Positions 1-9,669 of a stretch of 64,000 nucleotides of DNA are shown one piece after another. The notes under the pieces are model-generated. The model saw nothing but the letters and a program-made list of their open reading frames with translations, was not told the DNA's origin and made no database searches. The first letter of the stretch is position 1, and the number at the start of each line of letters is the position of its first letter. The position numbers and the translations under genes were made by a program. The DNA comes from Ferrovibrio sp965278975 (GTDB taxonomy: Bacteria; Pseudomonadota; Alphaproteobacteria; Ferrovibrionales; Ferrovibrionaceae): positions 2,294,001 to 2,358,000 of the forward strand of contig NZ_OZ257126.1 in assembly GCF_965278975.1 (NCBI RefSeq). Direction: 5' to 3'.

Positions 1-97
1 CACAAATTACATAACGCCCCGGCACCAGCACCTGGAAACCGGCATCGCCGTAGCGCAGCTTGGCTTCGCCGTCGCGCGGATTGAATGGCATGTCCAT
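1..97 (-). CDS. DUF2093 domain protein (5' part only)
   Basis: The reverse strand from 97 reads MDMPFNPRDGEAKLRYGDAG and continues to the window edge, so only the first 32 codons are present. The GEAKLRYGDxxFxVLxPGxxV pattern matches the small alphaproteobacterial DUF2093 family, whose function is unknown. Its ATG overlaps the xseA TGA by one base (TGATG), so the two are probably translationally coupled. The C-terminal half lies outside the window. Confidence 0.8.
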   Translation of the reverse strand, partial: MDMPFNPRDGEAKLRYGDAGFQVLVPGRYVIC

Positions 98-1551
98 CAG
101 AACAGTTCCTCCTGCTTGGTCGGCTTGCTGCTCCCGGGGGCGTCGCCCCGTGTCTTTCGCGTTGCCGGCCTGCCCGCTTCACCCTCGATGATCGCATTGC
201 GGCGGCCATCGCGCAGTTCGATGCTCACTGCCGCGCCAGGATTGAGGGCATCCACGCCCTGCACGGCGCGGCCCTGGTCGTCCAGGATCACGGCATAGCC
301 GCGCGCCAGCACATTGCGGTAGCTCAAACTCTCCAGCAGCTTGGCCTGCTGCTGCAAGGCGCGGGCGGCCAGTTCGGTGCGTTGCTGTGTCGCGCGCCGC
401 AGCCGCTGGGTGCGTTCGTCCAGTTGGCGGCGGTAGTCGCGGGTCTCACGCAGCAGCAGCTTCGGCTGCAATTTGGCGAATTGCACTTCCATGCGGGCGC
501 GCTTGGCGGCAACGCCGGTGCGCAAGGCATGGCGCAGCCGCTCGGCCAGATCGTCGAAACGCTGCTGCATCTGCGCCAGTTGCTCGCGCGGATCACGCAA
601 GCCCCGGCGCAGCAATTCCAGTTGCCGCCGCTTGTCGCCGGCGATGCGCGCTACCGAACGGCGCAGGCGCTCATCCAGGCCGGCAAGGCTCTGCAGCAGA
701 TCGAGCCGCACCGGCACGGCCATTTCGGCGGCCGCCGTCGGCGTCGGCGCGCGGCGGTCGGAGGCGTAGTCGATCAGGGTCGTGTCGGTCTCATGGCCCA
801 CGGCAGAGATCAGCGGGATCGCGCTGGCGGCTGCCGCGCGCACCACGCTTTCCTCGTTGAAGGCCATCAGGTCTTCCAGGCTGCCGCCGCCACGCGCCAC
901 GATCAGCAGGTCCGGGCGCGGCACGGGTCCGTCTTTTGGCAGCGCATTGAAGCCCTGGATGGCACGGGTCACCTGCTCGGCGGCGCCTTCGCCCTGCACC
1001 AGCACCGGCCAGACCAGCACGCGGGTCGGGAAACGGTCGGCCAGACGATGCAGGATGTCGCGGATCACCGCGCCGGTGGGCGAGGTGACCACGCCGATGA
1101 CGCGCGGCAGGTAGGGCAGGGGGCGCTTGCGCTCGGCGGCGAACAGGCCCTCGGCGGCCAGCTTCTGCTTGCGCTGTTCCAGCAGGGCCATCAGGGCGCC
1201 CAGCCCCGCCAGTTCCATGCGCTCGACCACCATCTGGTATTTCGAGCGGCCGGGATAGGATGTCAGCTTGCCGGAGCAGACCACTTCCATGCCGTCTTCA
1301 GGCCGCACACCGAGGCGCGCCGCCTGGCCCTTCCAGCACACCGCATCGAGCAGCGAATCGGCGTCCTTGAGGGCGAAATAGAGATGGCCCGAAGCAGCGC
1401 GCTTGAAGCCGGAAATCTCGCCGCGCACCCGCACCCAGCCGAAACTCTCCTCGATGCTGCGTTTCAGCTTCAGGGACAGTTCGGTAACGGTGAATTCCGG
1501 CACATTGCCCCGTCCGTCTGAACCACGGCCGGTTTCCGGTGAATCGCTCAT
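97..1551 (-). CDS. xseA: Exodeoxyribonuclease VII large subunit XseA
   Basis: The product has 484 aa, the usual length for the large subunit of exonuclease VII. With XseB this enzyme degrades single-stranded DNA bidirectionally to acid-soluble oligonucleotides in the cytoplasm. An N-terminal OB-fold (about residues 15-110, FTVTELSLKLKRSIEESF onward) is followed by the catalytic domain with VVTSPTGAVIRDILHRL and, around residues 250-265, the VGHETDTTLIDYASDRRAPTP block typical of XseA. A helical coiled C-terminal region rich in R, Q and L follows. The reading frame stays open upstream to 2910, but that part is antisense to purD, so the ATG at 1551 (MSDSPETGRG) is the sensible start. It is divergent from purD and coupled to the downstream DUF2093 gene, a familiar alphaproteobacterial arrangement. 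Confidence 0.95.
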   Translation of the reverse strand: MSDSPETGRGSDGRGNVPEFTVTELSLKLKRSIEESFGWVRVRGEISGFKRAASGHLYFALKDADSLLDAVCWKGQAARLGVRPEDGMEVVCSGKLTSYPGRSKYQMVVERMELAGLGALMALLEQRKQKLAAEGLFAAERKRPLPYLPRVIGVVTSPTGAVIRDILHRLADRFPTRVLVWPVLVQGEGAAEQVTRAIQGFNALPKDGPVPRPDLLIVARGGGSLEDLMAFNEESVVRAAAASAIPLISAVGHETDTTLIDYASDRRAPTPTAAAEMAVPVRLDLLQSLAGLDERLRRSVARIAGDKRRQLELLRRGLRDPREQLAQMQQRFDDLAERLRHALRTGVAAKRARMEVQFAKLQPKLLLRETRDYRRQLDERTQRLRRATQQRTELAARALQQQAKLLESLSYRNVLARGYAVILDDQGRAVQGVDALNPGAAVSIELRDGRRNAIIEGEAGRPATRKTRGDAPGSSKPTKQEELF

Positions 1552-1632
1552 GCTGCAAGCCTTGCCAATACGGCGGCCATGATACAAAGATTGCCGCCTT
1601 TCCGATAGTTGCCGAACAACGGGTGAATCGAG

Positions 1633-2901
1633 ATGAATCTGCTGGTGGTGGGTTCGGGCGGCCGCGAGCATGCCCTGTGCTGGGCCCTGAGCGCCTCGCC
1701 GCTGGTCAACAAGCTGGTCTGCGCGCCGGGCAATGCCGGCATTGCACAGGTGGCGCAGGTTCGCCCGGTCGGGGTGCTGGACCTCGACGGCATGTTGCAA
1801 CTCTGCCGCGACGAACATATCGACTTCGTGGTGGTTGGCCCGGAAGTGCCGCTGGTCGCCGGCCTGGTTGACAAGCTGGAGGCCGCCGGCTTCGCCTGCT
1901 TCGGCCCCAATGCCGCCGCCGCCCAGCTCGAAGGCTCCAAGGGTTTCATGAAGGACCTTTGCGCCAAGTATGGCATCCCCACGGCGCATTATGGCCGCTT
2001 CAAGGAACTGGCCCCGGCCGAAGCCTATATCCGCAAGCATGGCGCGCCGATCGTGGTGAAGGCCGATGGCCTTGCCGCCGGCAAGGGTGTGACCGTAGCG
2101 ATGACCCTGGACGAGGCGCTGGAACCGCTGCAAAGCCTGTTCGCGGTGCCGGGTGCCGAAGTGGTGATCGAGGAATTCCTCGATGGCGAGGAAGTCAGCT
2201 TCTTCGCCCTGGTGGATGGCCAGACGGCGCTGCCGCTGGCTTCGGCGCAGGATCACAAGCGCGTCGGCGATGGCGATACCGGGCCGAATACCGGCGGCAT
2301 GGGCGCCTACTCGCCGGCCCCGGCGCTGACGCCGGAACTGCAACGCGTGGTGATGGACAGCATCGTCAATCCCACCGTGGCGGCGATGCAGGCGGAAGGC
2401 ATGCCGTTCAAGGGCGTGTTGTTCGCCGGCCTGATGCTCACCAACAAGGGCGTGAAGCTGCTGGAATACAATGTGCGTTTCGGTGACCCGGAATGTCAGA
2501 CACTGATGCTGCGGCTGAAATCCGATCTGCTGCCGGCGCTGATCGCCGCGCGCGAGGGCCAGCTCAAGGACTTCGATCTGCGCTGGCGCGATGAAGCCGC
2601 GCTCTGCGTCGTTATGGCCGGCAAGGGCTATCCCGGTGAACCGGCCAAGGGCGGCGTGATCGAGGGTCTGGATGCGGCAGCGAAGGAACCCGATGCGCAG
2701 GTGTTCCATGCCGGCACCAGGCCGGGCGCAAATGGCGCGGTGATCGCCGATGGCGGGCGCGTGCTTGGTGTCTGCGGCCTGGGCGGCAGCGTGGCCGATG
2801 CACAGGCGCGCGCCTATGCGGCGGTGAAGCATGTACGCTGGGCCGATGGTTTCTGCCGCAGCGATATCGGCTGGCGTGCCATCGCCCGTGAGAAAGCCTG
2901 A
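1633..2901 (+). CDS. purD: Phosphoribosylamine-glycine ligase PurD
   Basis: This is glycinamide ribonucleotide synthetase (422 aa, standard length), the second step of de novo purine synthesis: ATP-dependent joining of 5-phosphoribosylamine and glycine. The N-terminal Rossmann-like start MNLLVVGSGGREHALCWAL is diagnostic. The ATP-grasp region follows, with VVKADGLAAGKGV near residue 145 and the metal-binding NVRFGDPECQ near residue 280. It is transcribed divergently from xseA with an 81-bp gap that must hold both promoters. No purine riboswitch is visible in the short leader. Confidence 0.97.
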   Translation: MNLLVVGSGGREHALCWALSASPLVNKLVCAPGNAGIAQVAQVRPVGVLDLDGMLQLCRDEHIDFVVVGPEVPLVAGLVDKLEAAGFACFGPNAAAAQLEGSKGFMKDLCAKYGIPTAHYGRFKELAPAEAYIRKHGAPIVVKADGLAAGKGVTVAMTLDEALEPLQSLFAVPGAEVVIEEFLDGEEVSFFALVDGQTALPLASAQDHKRVGDGDTGPNTGGMGAYSPAPALTPELQRVVMDSIVNPTVAAMQAEGMPFKGVLFAGLMLTNKGVKLLEYNVRFGDPECQTLMLRLKSDLLPALIAAREGQLKDFDLRWRDEAALCVVMAGKGYPGEPAKGGVIEGLDAAAKEPDAQVFHAGTRPGANGAVIADGGRVLGVCGLGGSVADAQARAYAAVKHVRWADGFCRSDIGWRAIAREKA

Positions 2902-3021
2902 CTCGCGCATGAAATTGGGCGCAAACTAACAATTTCCCTGCGTGCAGCGAGACGGTTAGATGGTTGCGCGCCTGCCGCTGCCTTGGCTATCGTAGCCCTG
3001 GCCTCGAGGGGGGGATATTGA

Positions 3022-4089
3022 ATGAGTGAACAGGAACGTTTCGTCGGTACCATGCCCGTGCAGGAACGGCATCGCTTCGATGTCGGCCAGCTTGAGGCAT
3101 GGCTGAAGGCGAATGTCGAAGGCTATCGCGGCCCCCTGGACGTGCAGCAGTTCAAGGGCGGGCAGTCGAATCCCACCTTCAAGCTGGTGACGCCGGAGCG
3201 CAAGTATGTGCTGCGCCGCAAGCCGCCGGGCAAGCTGCTGCCATCCGCCCATGCGGTGGATCGCGAATACCGTGTGATCAAGGCGCTGGGCCAGACCGAT
3301 GTGCCGGTGGCCAAGGCCTATGCCCTGTGTGAGGATGACAGCATCATCGGCACGGCCTTCTATGTGATGGATTGCGTCGAGGGCCGCATCTTCTGGGATC
3401 AGCGCCTGCCGGAATTGAACCGCGACGAGCGCGGCCAGATCTTCGATGCCATGAATCGCACTATCGCGGCTTTGCACAGCGTTGATTACAACGCCGTGGG
3501 CCTGGGCGATTTCGGCAAGGCCGGCGATTATTTCGCACGCCAGATCGCGCGCTGGAGCAAGCAGTACAAGGCTTCCGAAACCGAGCATATCCCGGCGATG
3601 GAGAAGCTGATCGAGTGGCTGCCGGCGAATATCCCGCCGGGCGACGAGGTCTCGGTGGTGCATGGCGACTACCGCATGGACAACATGATCTTCCATCCCA
3701 CCGAGCCGCGCGTGGTGGCGGTGCTGGATTGGGAATTGTCCACGCTGGGCCATCCCTTGGGCGATTTCAGCTATCACCTGATGAGCTGGCGCCTGGCGCC
3801 GGATGTGTTCCGTGGCATCCAGGGTGTCGATTTCGCAGCCCTTGGCATCCCCGACGAAGCCGAATATTGCCGCCGCTATTGCCAGCGCACCGGCCGCGAC
3901 GGCATCGAGCATCTCGAATTCTATATGGCCTACAATATGTTCCGCATCGCCGGCATCCTGCAGGGGATCATGGGACGGGTGAAGGACGGCACCGCCGCCA
4001 GCCAGCATGCAATCGAATCCGGCAAGCGCGCCAAGCCGATTGCCGAGATTGCATGGGCGGTGGTGGAAAGGCTCACTGGAGGTAAGTGA
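3022..4089 (+). CDS. Phosphotransferase family protein (ACAD10/11 kinase-domain type), active copy
   Basis: This 355-aa protein has the aminoglycoside-phosphotransferase-like kinase fold. Visible motifs are the N-terminal FKGGQSNPTFKL loop, VLRRKPPG (candidate ATP-binding lysine), the catalytic loop HGDYRMDNMIFHP with Asp216 as catalytic base, and the metal-binding LDWELSTLGHPLGD. This combination is typical of the kinase domain of eukaryotic ACAD10/11 and of LvaA-type 4-hydroxyacyl-CoA kinases, not of antibiotic-resistance enzymes. It is followed 3 bp later by a paralogue, and an ACAD10/11-like dehydrogenase is encoded nearby at 6474-7679. A role in phosphorylating a hydroxyacyl-CoA is inferred from family and context. 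The ATG follows a purine-rich stretch (GAGGGGGGGAT). Confidence 0.85.
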   Translation: MSEQERFVGTMPVQERHRFDVGQLEAWLKANVEGYRGPLDVQQFKGGQSNPTFKLVTPERKYVLRRKPPGKLLPSAHAVDREYRVIKALGQTDVPVAKAYALCEDDSIIGTAFYVMDCVEGRIFWDQRLPELNRDERGQIFDAMNRTIAALHSVDYNAVGLGDFGKAGDYFARQIARWSKQYKASETEHIPAMEKLIEWLPANIPPGDEVSVVHGDYRMDNMIFHPTEPRVVAVLDWELSTLGHPLGDFSYHLMSWRLAPDVFRGIQGVDFAALGIPDEAEYCRRYCQRTGRDGIEHLEFYMAYNMFRIAGILQGIMGRVKDGTAASQHAIESGKRAKPIAEIAWAVVERLTGGK

Positions 4090-4092
4090 GCC

Positions 4093-5148
4093 ATGGCCCT
4101 TCCCGCCGAACTGATGCCCGTGCAGCCGCAACACCGGTTCGACGAAGGCATGCTGTCGGCATATCTGCAGGCCAATCTTGCTGATTTCCGCCCACCGCTG
4201 ACGGTCAATCAGTTCAAGGGTGGTCAGGCTTCGCCTACTTTCCTGCTGCATAGCCCGGGGCAGAACCATGTGCTGCGCAAGCGCGCGGTGGCGAAGAAGG
4301 GCAGCACGCTGGTTGAAAGCATCGACCGTGATTATGCGCTGATCTCGGCATTGCATGCCGCCGGCCTGCCGATGGGCCAGCCGAAGCTGGTCTGTCTGGA
4401 TGAAGCCGTGATCGGCACGCCGTTCTATCTGCTGGATTATGTCCAGGGGCGGCATTTCCGCGATCCCAATCTGCCAGGCATGGATGCGAAGCAGCGCCAT
4501 GCCATCTACGAAGCCATGGCTCGCGCCATGGCGCAGGTGCATGAGCTCGATCCGCTCGCACTCGGTCTGCCGGCCAATGGCACTGGCAGCGATTATCTGT
4601 CGCGCCAGGTGGCGGCCCTGGTGCAGCAATACAATGCCAACCGCACCGAGGATATCGGTGCGATGACACGGCTGCTGGATTGGTTGCCGGCGAATGTGCC
4701 GCAGGATGGCATGACCAGCCTGATGCATGGCAATTTCCGCATCGATAATCTGGTATTCCATCCCAGTGAGCCGCGCGTGGTGGCGCTGCTGGATTGGGAT
4801 GTGGCGGCGGTCGGCCATCCGCTGGCCGATCTAGCGATCAACTGCATGCCCTACCGTGTCACCATTCCCGGCATGGGCAGCCTGCAAGGTATCGATTTCA
4901 TCGATACCGGTATTCCGGGCGAGCATGATTATGTCGCCAGCTACTGCACCGCGCGTGGGCTGGAAGGCATCGCGCACTGGAACTTCTTCCTCGCCTTCGC
5001 GTTGTTCCGTGTCGCGGTGATGGCGCAGGGCATCTACAAGCGCGGCAGCGAACGCGCCCCGGCAACGCCGACGGTGAAGGCTTATGCGGCGGTGGTGCGT
5101 TCCGTCGCCAACCAGGCCTGGAACCTGGTCGACGGCGGCGACGACTAG
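4093..5148 (+). CDS. Phosphotransferase family paralogue with altered catalytic loop
   Basis: This 351-aa protein is a tandem paralogue of the preceding gene, sharing the FKGGQ-SPTF loop, the NRTEDIGAM/WLPANVP region, a LDWDVAAVGHPLADL metal-binding segment and overall length. The catalytic loop reads HGNFRIDNLVFHP: the codon at 4732-4734 is AAT, so the Brenner-motif Asp is Asn214, and the candidate ATP-lysine region (VLRKRAVAKKGS) also differs. By APH-family knowledge this should cripple phosphotransfer, so the protein may be a pseudokinase or regulatory partner, or have altered chemistry. It starts 3 bp after its neighbour and is probably co-transcribed with it. Confidence 0.8.
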   Translation: MALPAELMPVQPQHRFDEGMLSAYLQANLADFRPPLTVNQFKGGQASPTFLLHSPGQNHVLRKRAVAKKGSTLVESIDRDYALISALHAAGLPMGQPKLVCLDEAVIGTPFYLLDYVQGRHFRDPNLPGMDAKQRHAIYEAMARAMAQVHELDPLALGLPANGTGSDYLSRQVAALVQQYNANRTEDIGAMTRLLDWLPANVPQDGMTSLMHGNFRIDNLVFHPSEPRVVALLDWDVAAVGHPLADLAINCMPYRVTIPGMGSLQGIDFIDTGIPGEHDYVASYCTARGLEGIAHWNFFLAFALFRVAVMAQGIYKRGSERAPATPTVKAYAAVVRSVANQAWNLVDGGDD

Positions 5149-5170
5149 GCATATTCCTATAACAGCACGC

Positions 5171-5293
5171 CGTCATGCCCGCGAAAGCGGGCATCCCATT
5201 ATTACAGTGAAGGAAAATGGGACCCTCTGTAAGCGCGCGAACGCCAAAGGCGTTCGTGGGCGCACAGGCCCGAAGGGCCGGCGCGAGGGTGAC
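5171..5293 (+). repeat. Dispersed intergenic three-hairpin repeat, copy 1
   Basis: This ~123-bp element lies in the convergent gap between 5148 and 5314. It begins CGTCATGCCCGCGAAAGCGG and contains three consecutive dyads: ATGCCCGC/GCGGGCAT (5175-5194), CGAACGCC/GGCGTTCG (5238-5256) and GGCCC/GGGCC (5267-5279). It ends GGCGCGAGGGTGAC. A second copy in the same orientation lies at 11069-11187. It has no coding value and may act as a bidirectional transcript end or a REP/BIME-like element. Confidence 0.85.
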
Positions 5294-5313
5294 AGAACGA
5301 AGCCGGTGCCTAC

Positions 5314-6411
5314 CTATTCCGCCAGGCCGTGGAACGAGCGCAGCGCGAAATCGGCGGCGCGGCCGAAGATGGCGGCCTTCCAGGGCGCGGTATCGACATA
5401 GAAGGCATCGCGCATCTGGCGCTTGAGCTGCTGGCCGAGCGGCGAATTGAGGTCGCCGCGCGCATGCAGCCAATGATCGGCGCGCAGCGCGTTCAGCACT
5501 TCCGGCACCGGCTTGGTGCCGTATTCCAGCGCCACCGACACCACTTCGATGCTGGGCGGCAGATCGAGGAAGGCTTCCGGCACCGTGCCGGTCACCTTGG
5601 CCGAGGTCGAGCTGCCATCATTCGGATCGGTGACGGACGGACCGTACCATGCCTTGGCCTTGTCGACGCCGCGCATGCTGCCGAGCATCACCGGGCCGAC
5701 ATAGATCGGTTCGCCATAGCCCATCGGCCCAAGGCCGGTATGGTAATCGATGCTGGCGAGCTTCAGCGCGTTTGCAGGCACATGCTCCATGAGGATGCGG
5801 CGCAGCGTGGTGTTCGACCAGGTGGCCTGGCCGCCGCCGAAGAACAGGCCATCGCCATGGCTGTATTGCCCGCCGGTGACGGCGGCCTGATAGGCGCGCA
5901 GGCCGTGCTTCTGCTGATAGTCGAGGATCGCCTTGTCGGCGGCGGCCTTGGCCGGGCCGTCCCAGTCGGCCGGGATCAGCCAGTCATGCACGTCCTTGTA
6001 GGCGGCATTGTTCGGCAGCGGCTTGGCGAAATCCTGGAAATTGCGGTTGAGGTCCACGTTGTCCTCGGTCACCCGGCGGATCCAGGCAAAGCCGTAGGGA
6101 TTGATGGCGTGGATCATCACGATCTTGGTGTCGGCCGGCGCGGCTTCATAGATGCGCTCGTTGAAAAAGCCGATCTGGCAGCCCGAGCCGCAGAAGCCTT
6201 CGGCGCCGTGGGTGCCGGAGATGGTGAGGTAGACGCGCTTGGCATCGGCCGGGCCGAGGCAGGCGACATCGGTGGTCAGCGGTGCGCCATCGGGTGTGTG
6301 CGCCTTGGGATTTTCATAAGCCGTCAGCGTGGCGCCGGCGGCCCGGGCCGCGGCGCGGAATTTCTCCCGCGCCTCGGCATAGGTGGCAGAGAAGTGATCG
6401 GAAACAGTCAT
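5314..6411 (-). CDS. DUF2817 (M14 carboxypeptidase-like) protein
   Basis: This 365-aa protein has the zinc-carboxypeptidase-like pattern of DUF2817. SGTHGAEGFCGS near residue 70 supplies an HxxE zinc pair, DLNRNF near residue 125 matches the M14 substrate-binding motif, SIDYHTGLG near residue 220 supplies a third ligand, and a late ALEYGTKP holds the candidate catalytic Glu. It may hydrolyse a peptide or amide bond, but the substrate is unknown. No signal peptide is seen, so it is probably cytoplasmic. It stands alone, 62 bp downstream of the acyl-CoA dehydrogenase gene on the same strand, and may be co-transcribed with it. Confidence 0.8.
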   Translation of the reverse strand: MTVSDHFSATYAEAREKFRAAARAAGATLTAYENPKAHTPDGAPLTTDVACLGPADAKRVYLTISGTHGAEGFCGSGCQIGFFNERIYEAAPADTKIVMIHAINPYGFAWIRRVTEDNVDLNRNFQDFAKPLPNNAAYKDVHDWLIPADWDGPAKAAADKAILDYQQKHGLRAYQAAVTGGQYSHGDGLFFGGGQATWSNTTLRRILMEHVPANALKLASIDYHTGLGPMGYGEPIYVGPVMLGSMRGVDKAKAWYGPSVTDPNDGSSTSAKVTGTVPEAFLDLPPSIEVVSVALEYGTKPVPEVLNALRADHWLHARGDLNSPLGQQLKRQMRDAFYVDTAPWKAAIFGRAADFALRSFHGLAE

Positions 6412-6473
6412 GGGGAGACGCTCTTTTTTGTTGTGTCTTTTATACTCGACCGTTTCCGGTCCTTAACTTCTGC

Positions 6474-7679
<1,206 letters not shown>

Positions 7680-7789
7680 TGCTGTAGGTCCTTGTTCGAT
7701 AGTTAGCCGATAACGGTTGACGGACCGAGTTTAGTCCCGCGCAGGGGAGGCGGATAGGGTCAGCCGGGTGGCCGAAAAATCAGGGGGGA

Positions 7790-8245
7790 TCAGCGACGGG
7801 CGGAAAAGAAGTCGCGCAGCAGGGCGGCGGAATCTTCCGCTGCCAGCCCGGCATAGACTTCCGGGCGATGGTGGCAGGTGGCCTGGGCGTAGAAGCGCAC
7901 GCCGTTTTCCACCGCGCCGCCCTTGGGATCATCGGCGCCGTAATACAGCCGCCGCAGCCGCGCGAAGGAAATTGCTGCAGCGCACATAGGGCAGGGCTCC
8001 AGCGTCACATAGAGGTCACAGCCCATCAGCCGCTCCTGGCCCAAGGCGGCGGCGGCGCGGCGGATCGCCAGTATCTCGGCATGGGCGGTGGGGTCGTTGC
8101 CGGCCCGGGTCTCGTTGCCGGCCTGGGCCACCACCTGGCCCGTCGCGCCATCCACCAGCACGGCGCCCACCGGCACCTCGCCGCGCAAGGCTGCGGCGCG
8201 CGCCTCGGCCAGCGCCAGATCCATATAGCCGGAAGCTTGTTTCAT
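7790..8245 (-). CDS. tadA: tRNA-specific adenosine deaminase TadA
   Basis: This 151-aa enzyme deaminates wobble adenosine-34 to inosine in tRNA-Arg(ACG) in the cytoplasm and is essential in most bacteria. The cytidine/deoxycytidylate deaminase zinc site is plain: HAE (with NDPTA just before) supplies the His ligand and catalytic Glu, and LEPCPMCAAAI supplies the two Cys ligands. GAVENGVRF and the C-terminal LLRDFFSARR are typical of TadA. It stands 110 bp upstream of the dehydrogenase gene on the same strand. Confidence 0.95.
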   Translation of the reverse strand: MKQASGYMDLALAEARAAALRGEVPVGAVLVDGATGQVVAQAGNETRAGNDPTAHAEILAIRRAAAALGQERLMGCDLYVTLEPCPMCAAAISFARLRRLYYGADDPKGGAVENGVRFYAQATCHHRPEVYAGLAAEDSAALLRDFFSARR

Positions 8246-8301
8246 GGCGCCAACCTGCGGCAGCGCGCCGGGGGCGTCAAGCGGGGATTATTACATCTTG
8301 C

Positions 8302-8322
8302 ATATTACGTGAGACGTAATAT
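8302..8322. promoter_or_regulatory. Palindromic operator of higBA
   Basis: ATATTACGT and ACGTAATAT are perfect 9-bp inverted arms around GAG, ending 8 bp before the higB ATG. A TTGCAT/TATATT promoter-like pair (8298-8303 and 8320-8325, 16-bp spacer) overlaps the dyad. This fits autorepression by the HigA helix-turn-helix protein, which is inferred from the family. Confidence 0.7.
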
Positions 8323-8330
8323 ATTGAGGT

Positions 8331-8606
8331 ATGATCAAAAGTTTCCGCTGCAAGGAAACCAAAGCGCTGTTCGAGGGTTTGAAGACCCGCCGCTTCGAAA
8401 TCATTCGTGCCGTGGCTTACCGGCGGCTGGATATGCTGAATGCGGCCCAGGCCCTGAATGATTTGCGGCAGCCGCCAGGCAACCGGCTGGAGGCATTGAA
8501 GGGCAGTCGGCGTGGCCAGCATAGTATCAGGATCAACGATCAGTGGCGGATCTGCTTCATCTGGCGCGATGGCGCCGAGGATGTAGAAATCGTCGATTAT
8601 CATTAG
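8331..8606 (+). CDS. higB: Type II toxin HigB (RelE/ParE superfamily)
   Basis: This 91-aa protein starts MIKSFRCKETKALFEGL and ends with WRICFIWRDGAEDVEIVDYH, the classical HigB/plasmid-maintenance killer pattern. HigB toxins are ribosome-dependent mRNA endonucleases. The product is full length with no frameshift. The toxin gene precedes the antitoxin gene, the unusual order typical of higBA. A GAGG lies only one base upstream of the ATG and the predicted promoter is very close, so the transcript may be nearly leaderless. Confidence 0.92.
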   Translation: MIKSFRCKETKALFEGLKTRRFEIIRAVAYRRLDMLNAAQALNDLRQPPGNRLEALKGSRRGQHSIRINDQWRICFIWRDGAEDVEIVDYH

Positions 8607-8615
8607 GAGGCCAGC

Positions 8616-8909
8616 GTGCGCATCACCACCCATCCCGGCGAAATTCTGCGTGAGGAATTCATGTTGCCGCTCGATTTGAGCGCCAATGCCCTGGCGCTGG
8701 CGTTGCGTGTGCCGGCCAACCGCATCGGCGCCATCATCCGCAAGCAGAATCCCCGCGCGGTGACCGCCGATACCGCCATGCGTCTGGCGCGCTATTTCAA
8801 CACCACGCCGCATTTCTGGATGAACTTGCAGAGCGCTTACGACCTTTCCGTGGCCCAGGCTAAGCTGCAAGGCGCCATTGATCGCGATGTGCGGCCCCAC
8901 GCCGCTTGA
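8616..8909 (+). CDS. higA: Antitoxin HigA (XRE-type HTH)
   Basis: This 97-aa protein has the HigA signature: THPGEILREEFMLPLDLSANALALALRVP followed by a helix-turn-helix and ARYFNTTPHFWMNLQSAYDL. It neutralises HigB and probably represses the operon through the dyad upstream of higB. The GTG start at 8616 is set by AGGAGG (8605-8610), which overlaps the higB stop codon, so translation is coupled. Confidence 0.93.
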   Translation: MRITTHPGEILREEFMLPLDLSANALALALRVPANRIGAIIRKQNPRAVTADTAMRLARYFNTTPHFWMNLQSAYDLSVAQAKLQGAIDRDVRPHAA

Positions 8910-8940
8910 GCCGCTGTCGCCTCGGGCCTATAACCGCGCC

Positions 8941-9669
8941 ATGACCAGCCAAGCCAAAGCCCCCCTGATCGGCCTGACGCTCGATTCCGAGCAGCCCGGC
9001 GGCTATTCCAAGTTCCCGTGGTATGCGCTGCGGCAGAATTACTGCTCGGCGGTGACCGAATCCGGCGGCGTGCCGCTGGTGCTGCCGCATGAGCCGACGG
9101 CAGCCGCGCGCTATGTCGAATTGCTGGATGGCCTGATCGTCACCGGCGGCGCTTTCGACGTCGATCCGGCGCTGTTCGGCGGCGGCGCCAAGCATGCCAC
9201 CGTCACCACCAAGGACGCGCGCACGCAATTCGAATGGGCTATGGTTAAGGGCATGCTGGCGGCGGACAAGCCGGTGCTCGGCATCTGCGGCGGGCAGCAA
9301 TTGCTCAACGTGGTGCTGGGCGGCACGCTGATCCAGCATATCCCCGATGCGGTGCCGAACGCCCTGGCGCATGAACAGCCCAATCCGCGCAACGAGGCCG
9401 GCCATGATGTGGCGATCACCCCCGGCACAAGGTTGCAGGCGATTGTTGGCCGGGATGCGCTGCCGGTGAATTCGGCGCATCACCAGGCGGTGCAGCAGGT
9501 GGCGCATGGTGCCGCCATCAATGCACGCGCCTCCGATGGTGTGATCGAAGGCATCGAGCATGCCGGCTACCGTTTCTGCATCGGCGTGCAATGGCACCCG
9601 GAATTCTTCATCTCGGAAGGCGACCGCGCGCTCTATGCCGCCTTCATCGCTGCGGCGGCAAAATCATGA
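8941..9669 (+). CDS. Gamma-glutamyl-gamma-aminobutyrate hydrolase-like class I amidotransferase (PuuD family)
   Basis: This 242-aa protein has the peptidase C26 fold. LGICGGQQLLNVVLGG gives the nucleophilic Cys and oxyanion turn, and VQWHPEFF near the C-terminus gives the His and Glu of the triad. The family includes PuuD, which hydrolyses gamma-glutamyl-GABA in putrescine breakdown, but no other puu genes are nearby, so the substrate is uncertain. The frame is open from 8878, but the ATG at 8941 (MTSQAKAPLIGL) fits the family N-terminus and avoids overlap with higA. Its stop overlaps the next gene's ATG (ATGA). Confidence 0.88.
   Translation: MTSQAKAPLIGLTLDSEQPGGYSKFPWYALRQNYCSAVTESGGVPLVLPHEPTAAARYVELLDGLIVTGGAFDVDPALFGGGAKHATVTTKDARTQFEWAMVKGMLAADKPVLGICGGQQLLNVVLGGTLIQHIPDAVPNALAHEQPNPRNEAGHDVAITPGTRLQAIVGRDALPVNSAHHQAVQQVAHGAAINARASDGVIEGIEHAGYRFCIGVQWHPEFFISEGDRALYAAFIAAAAKS

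Noticed and set aside
1552..2910. Upstream extension of the xseA reading frame on the minus strand
   Set aside because: It is wholly antisense to purD, has no conserved domain features, and XseA has its normal length from the ATG at 1551.
3022..5148. Aminoglycoside resistance genes
   Set aside because: The fold is shared, but the FKGGQSNPTF and LDWE-TLGHPLGD motifs and the ACAD context point to the ACAD10/11 kinase group.
5171..5293. CRISPR-like array
   Set aside because: Only one dispersed copy per site, no regular spacers and no cas genes.
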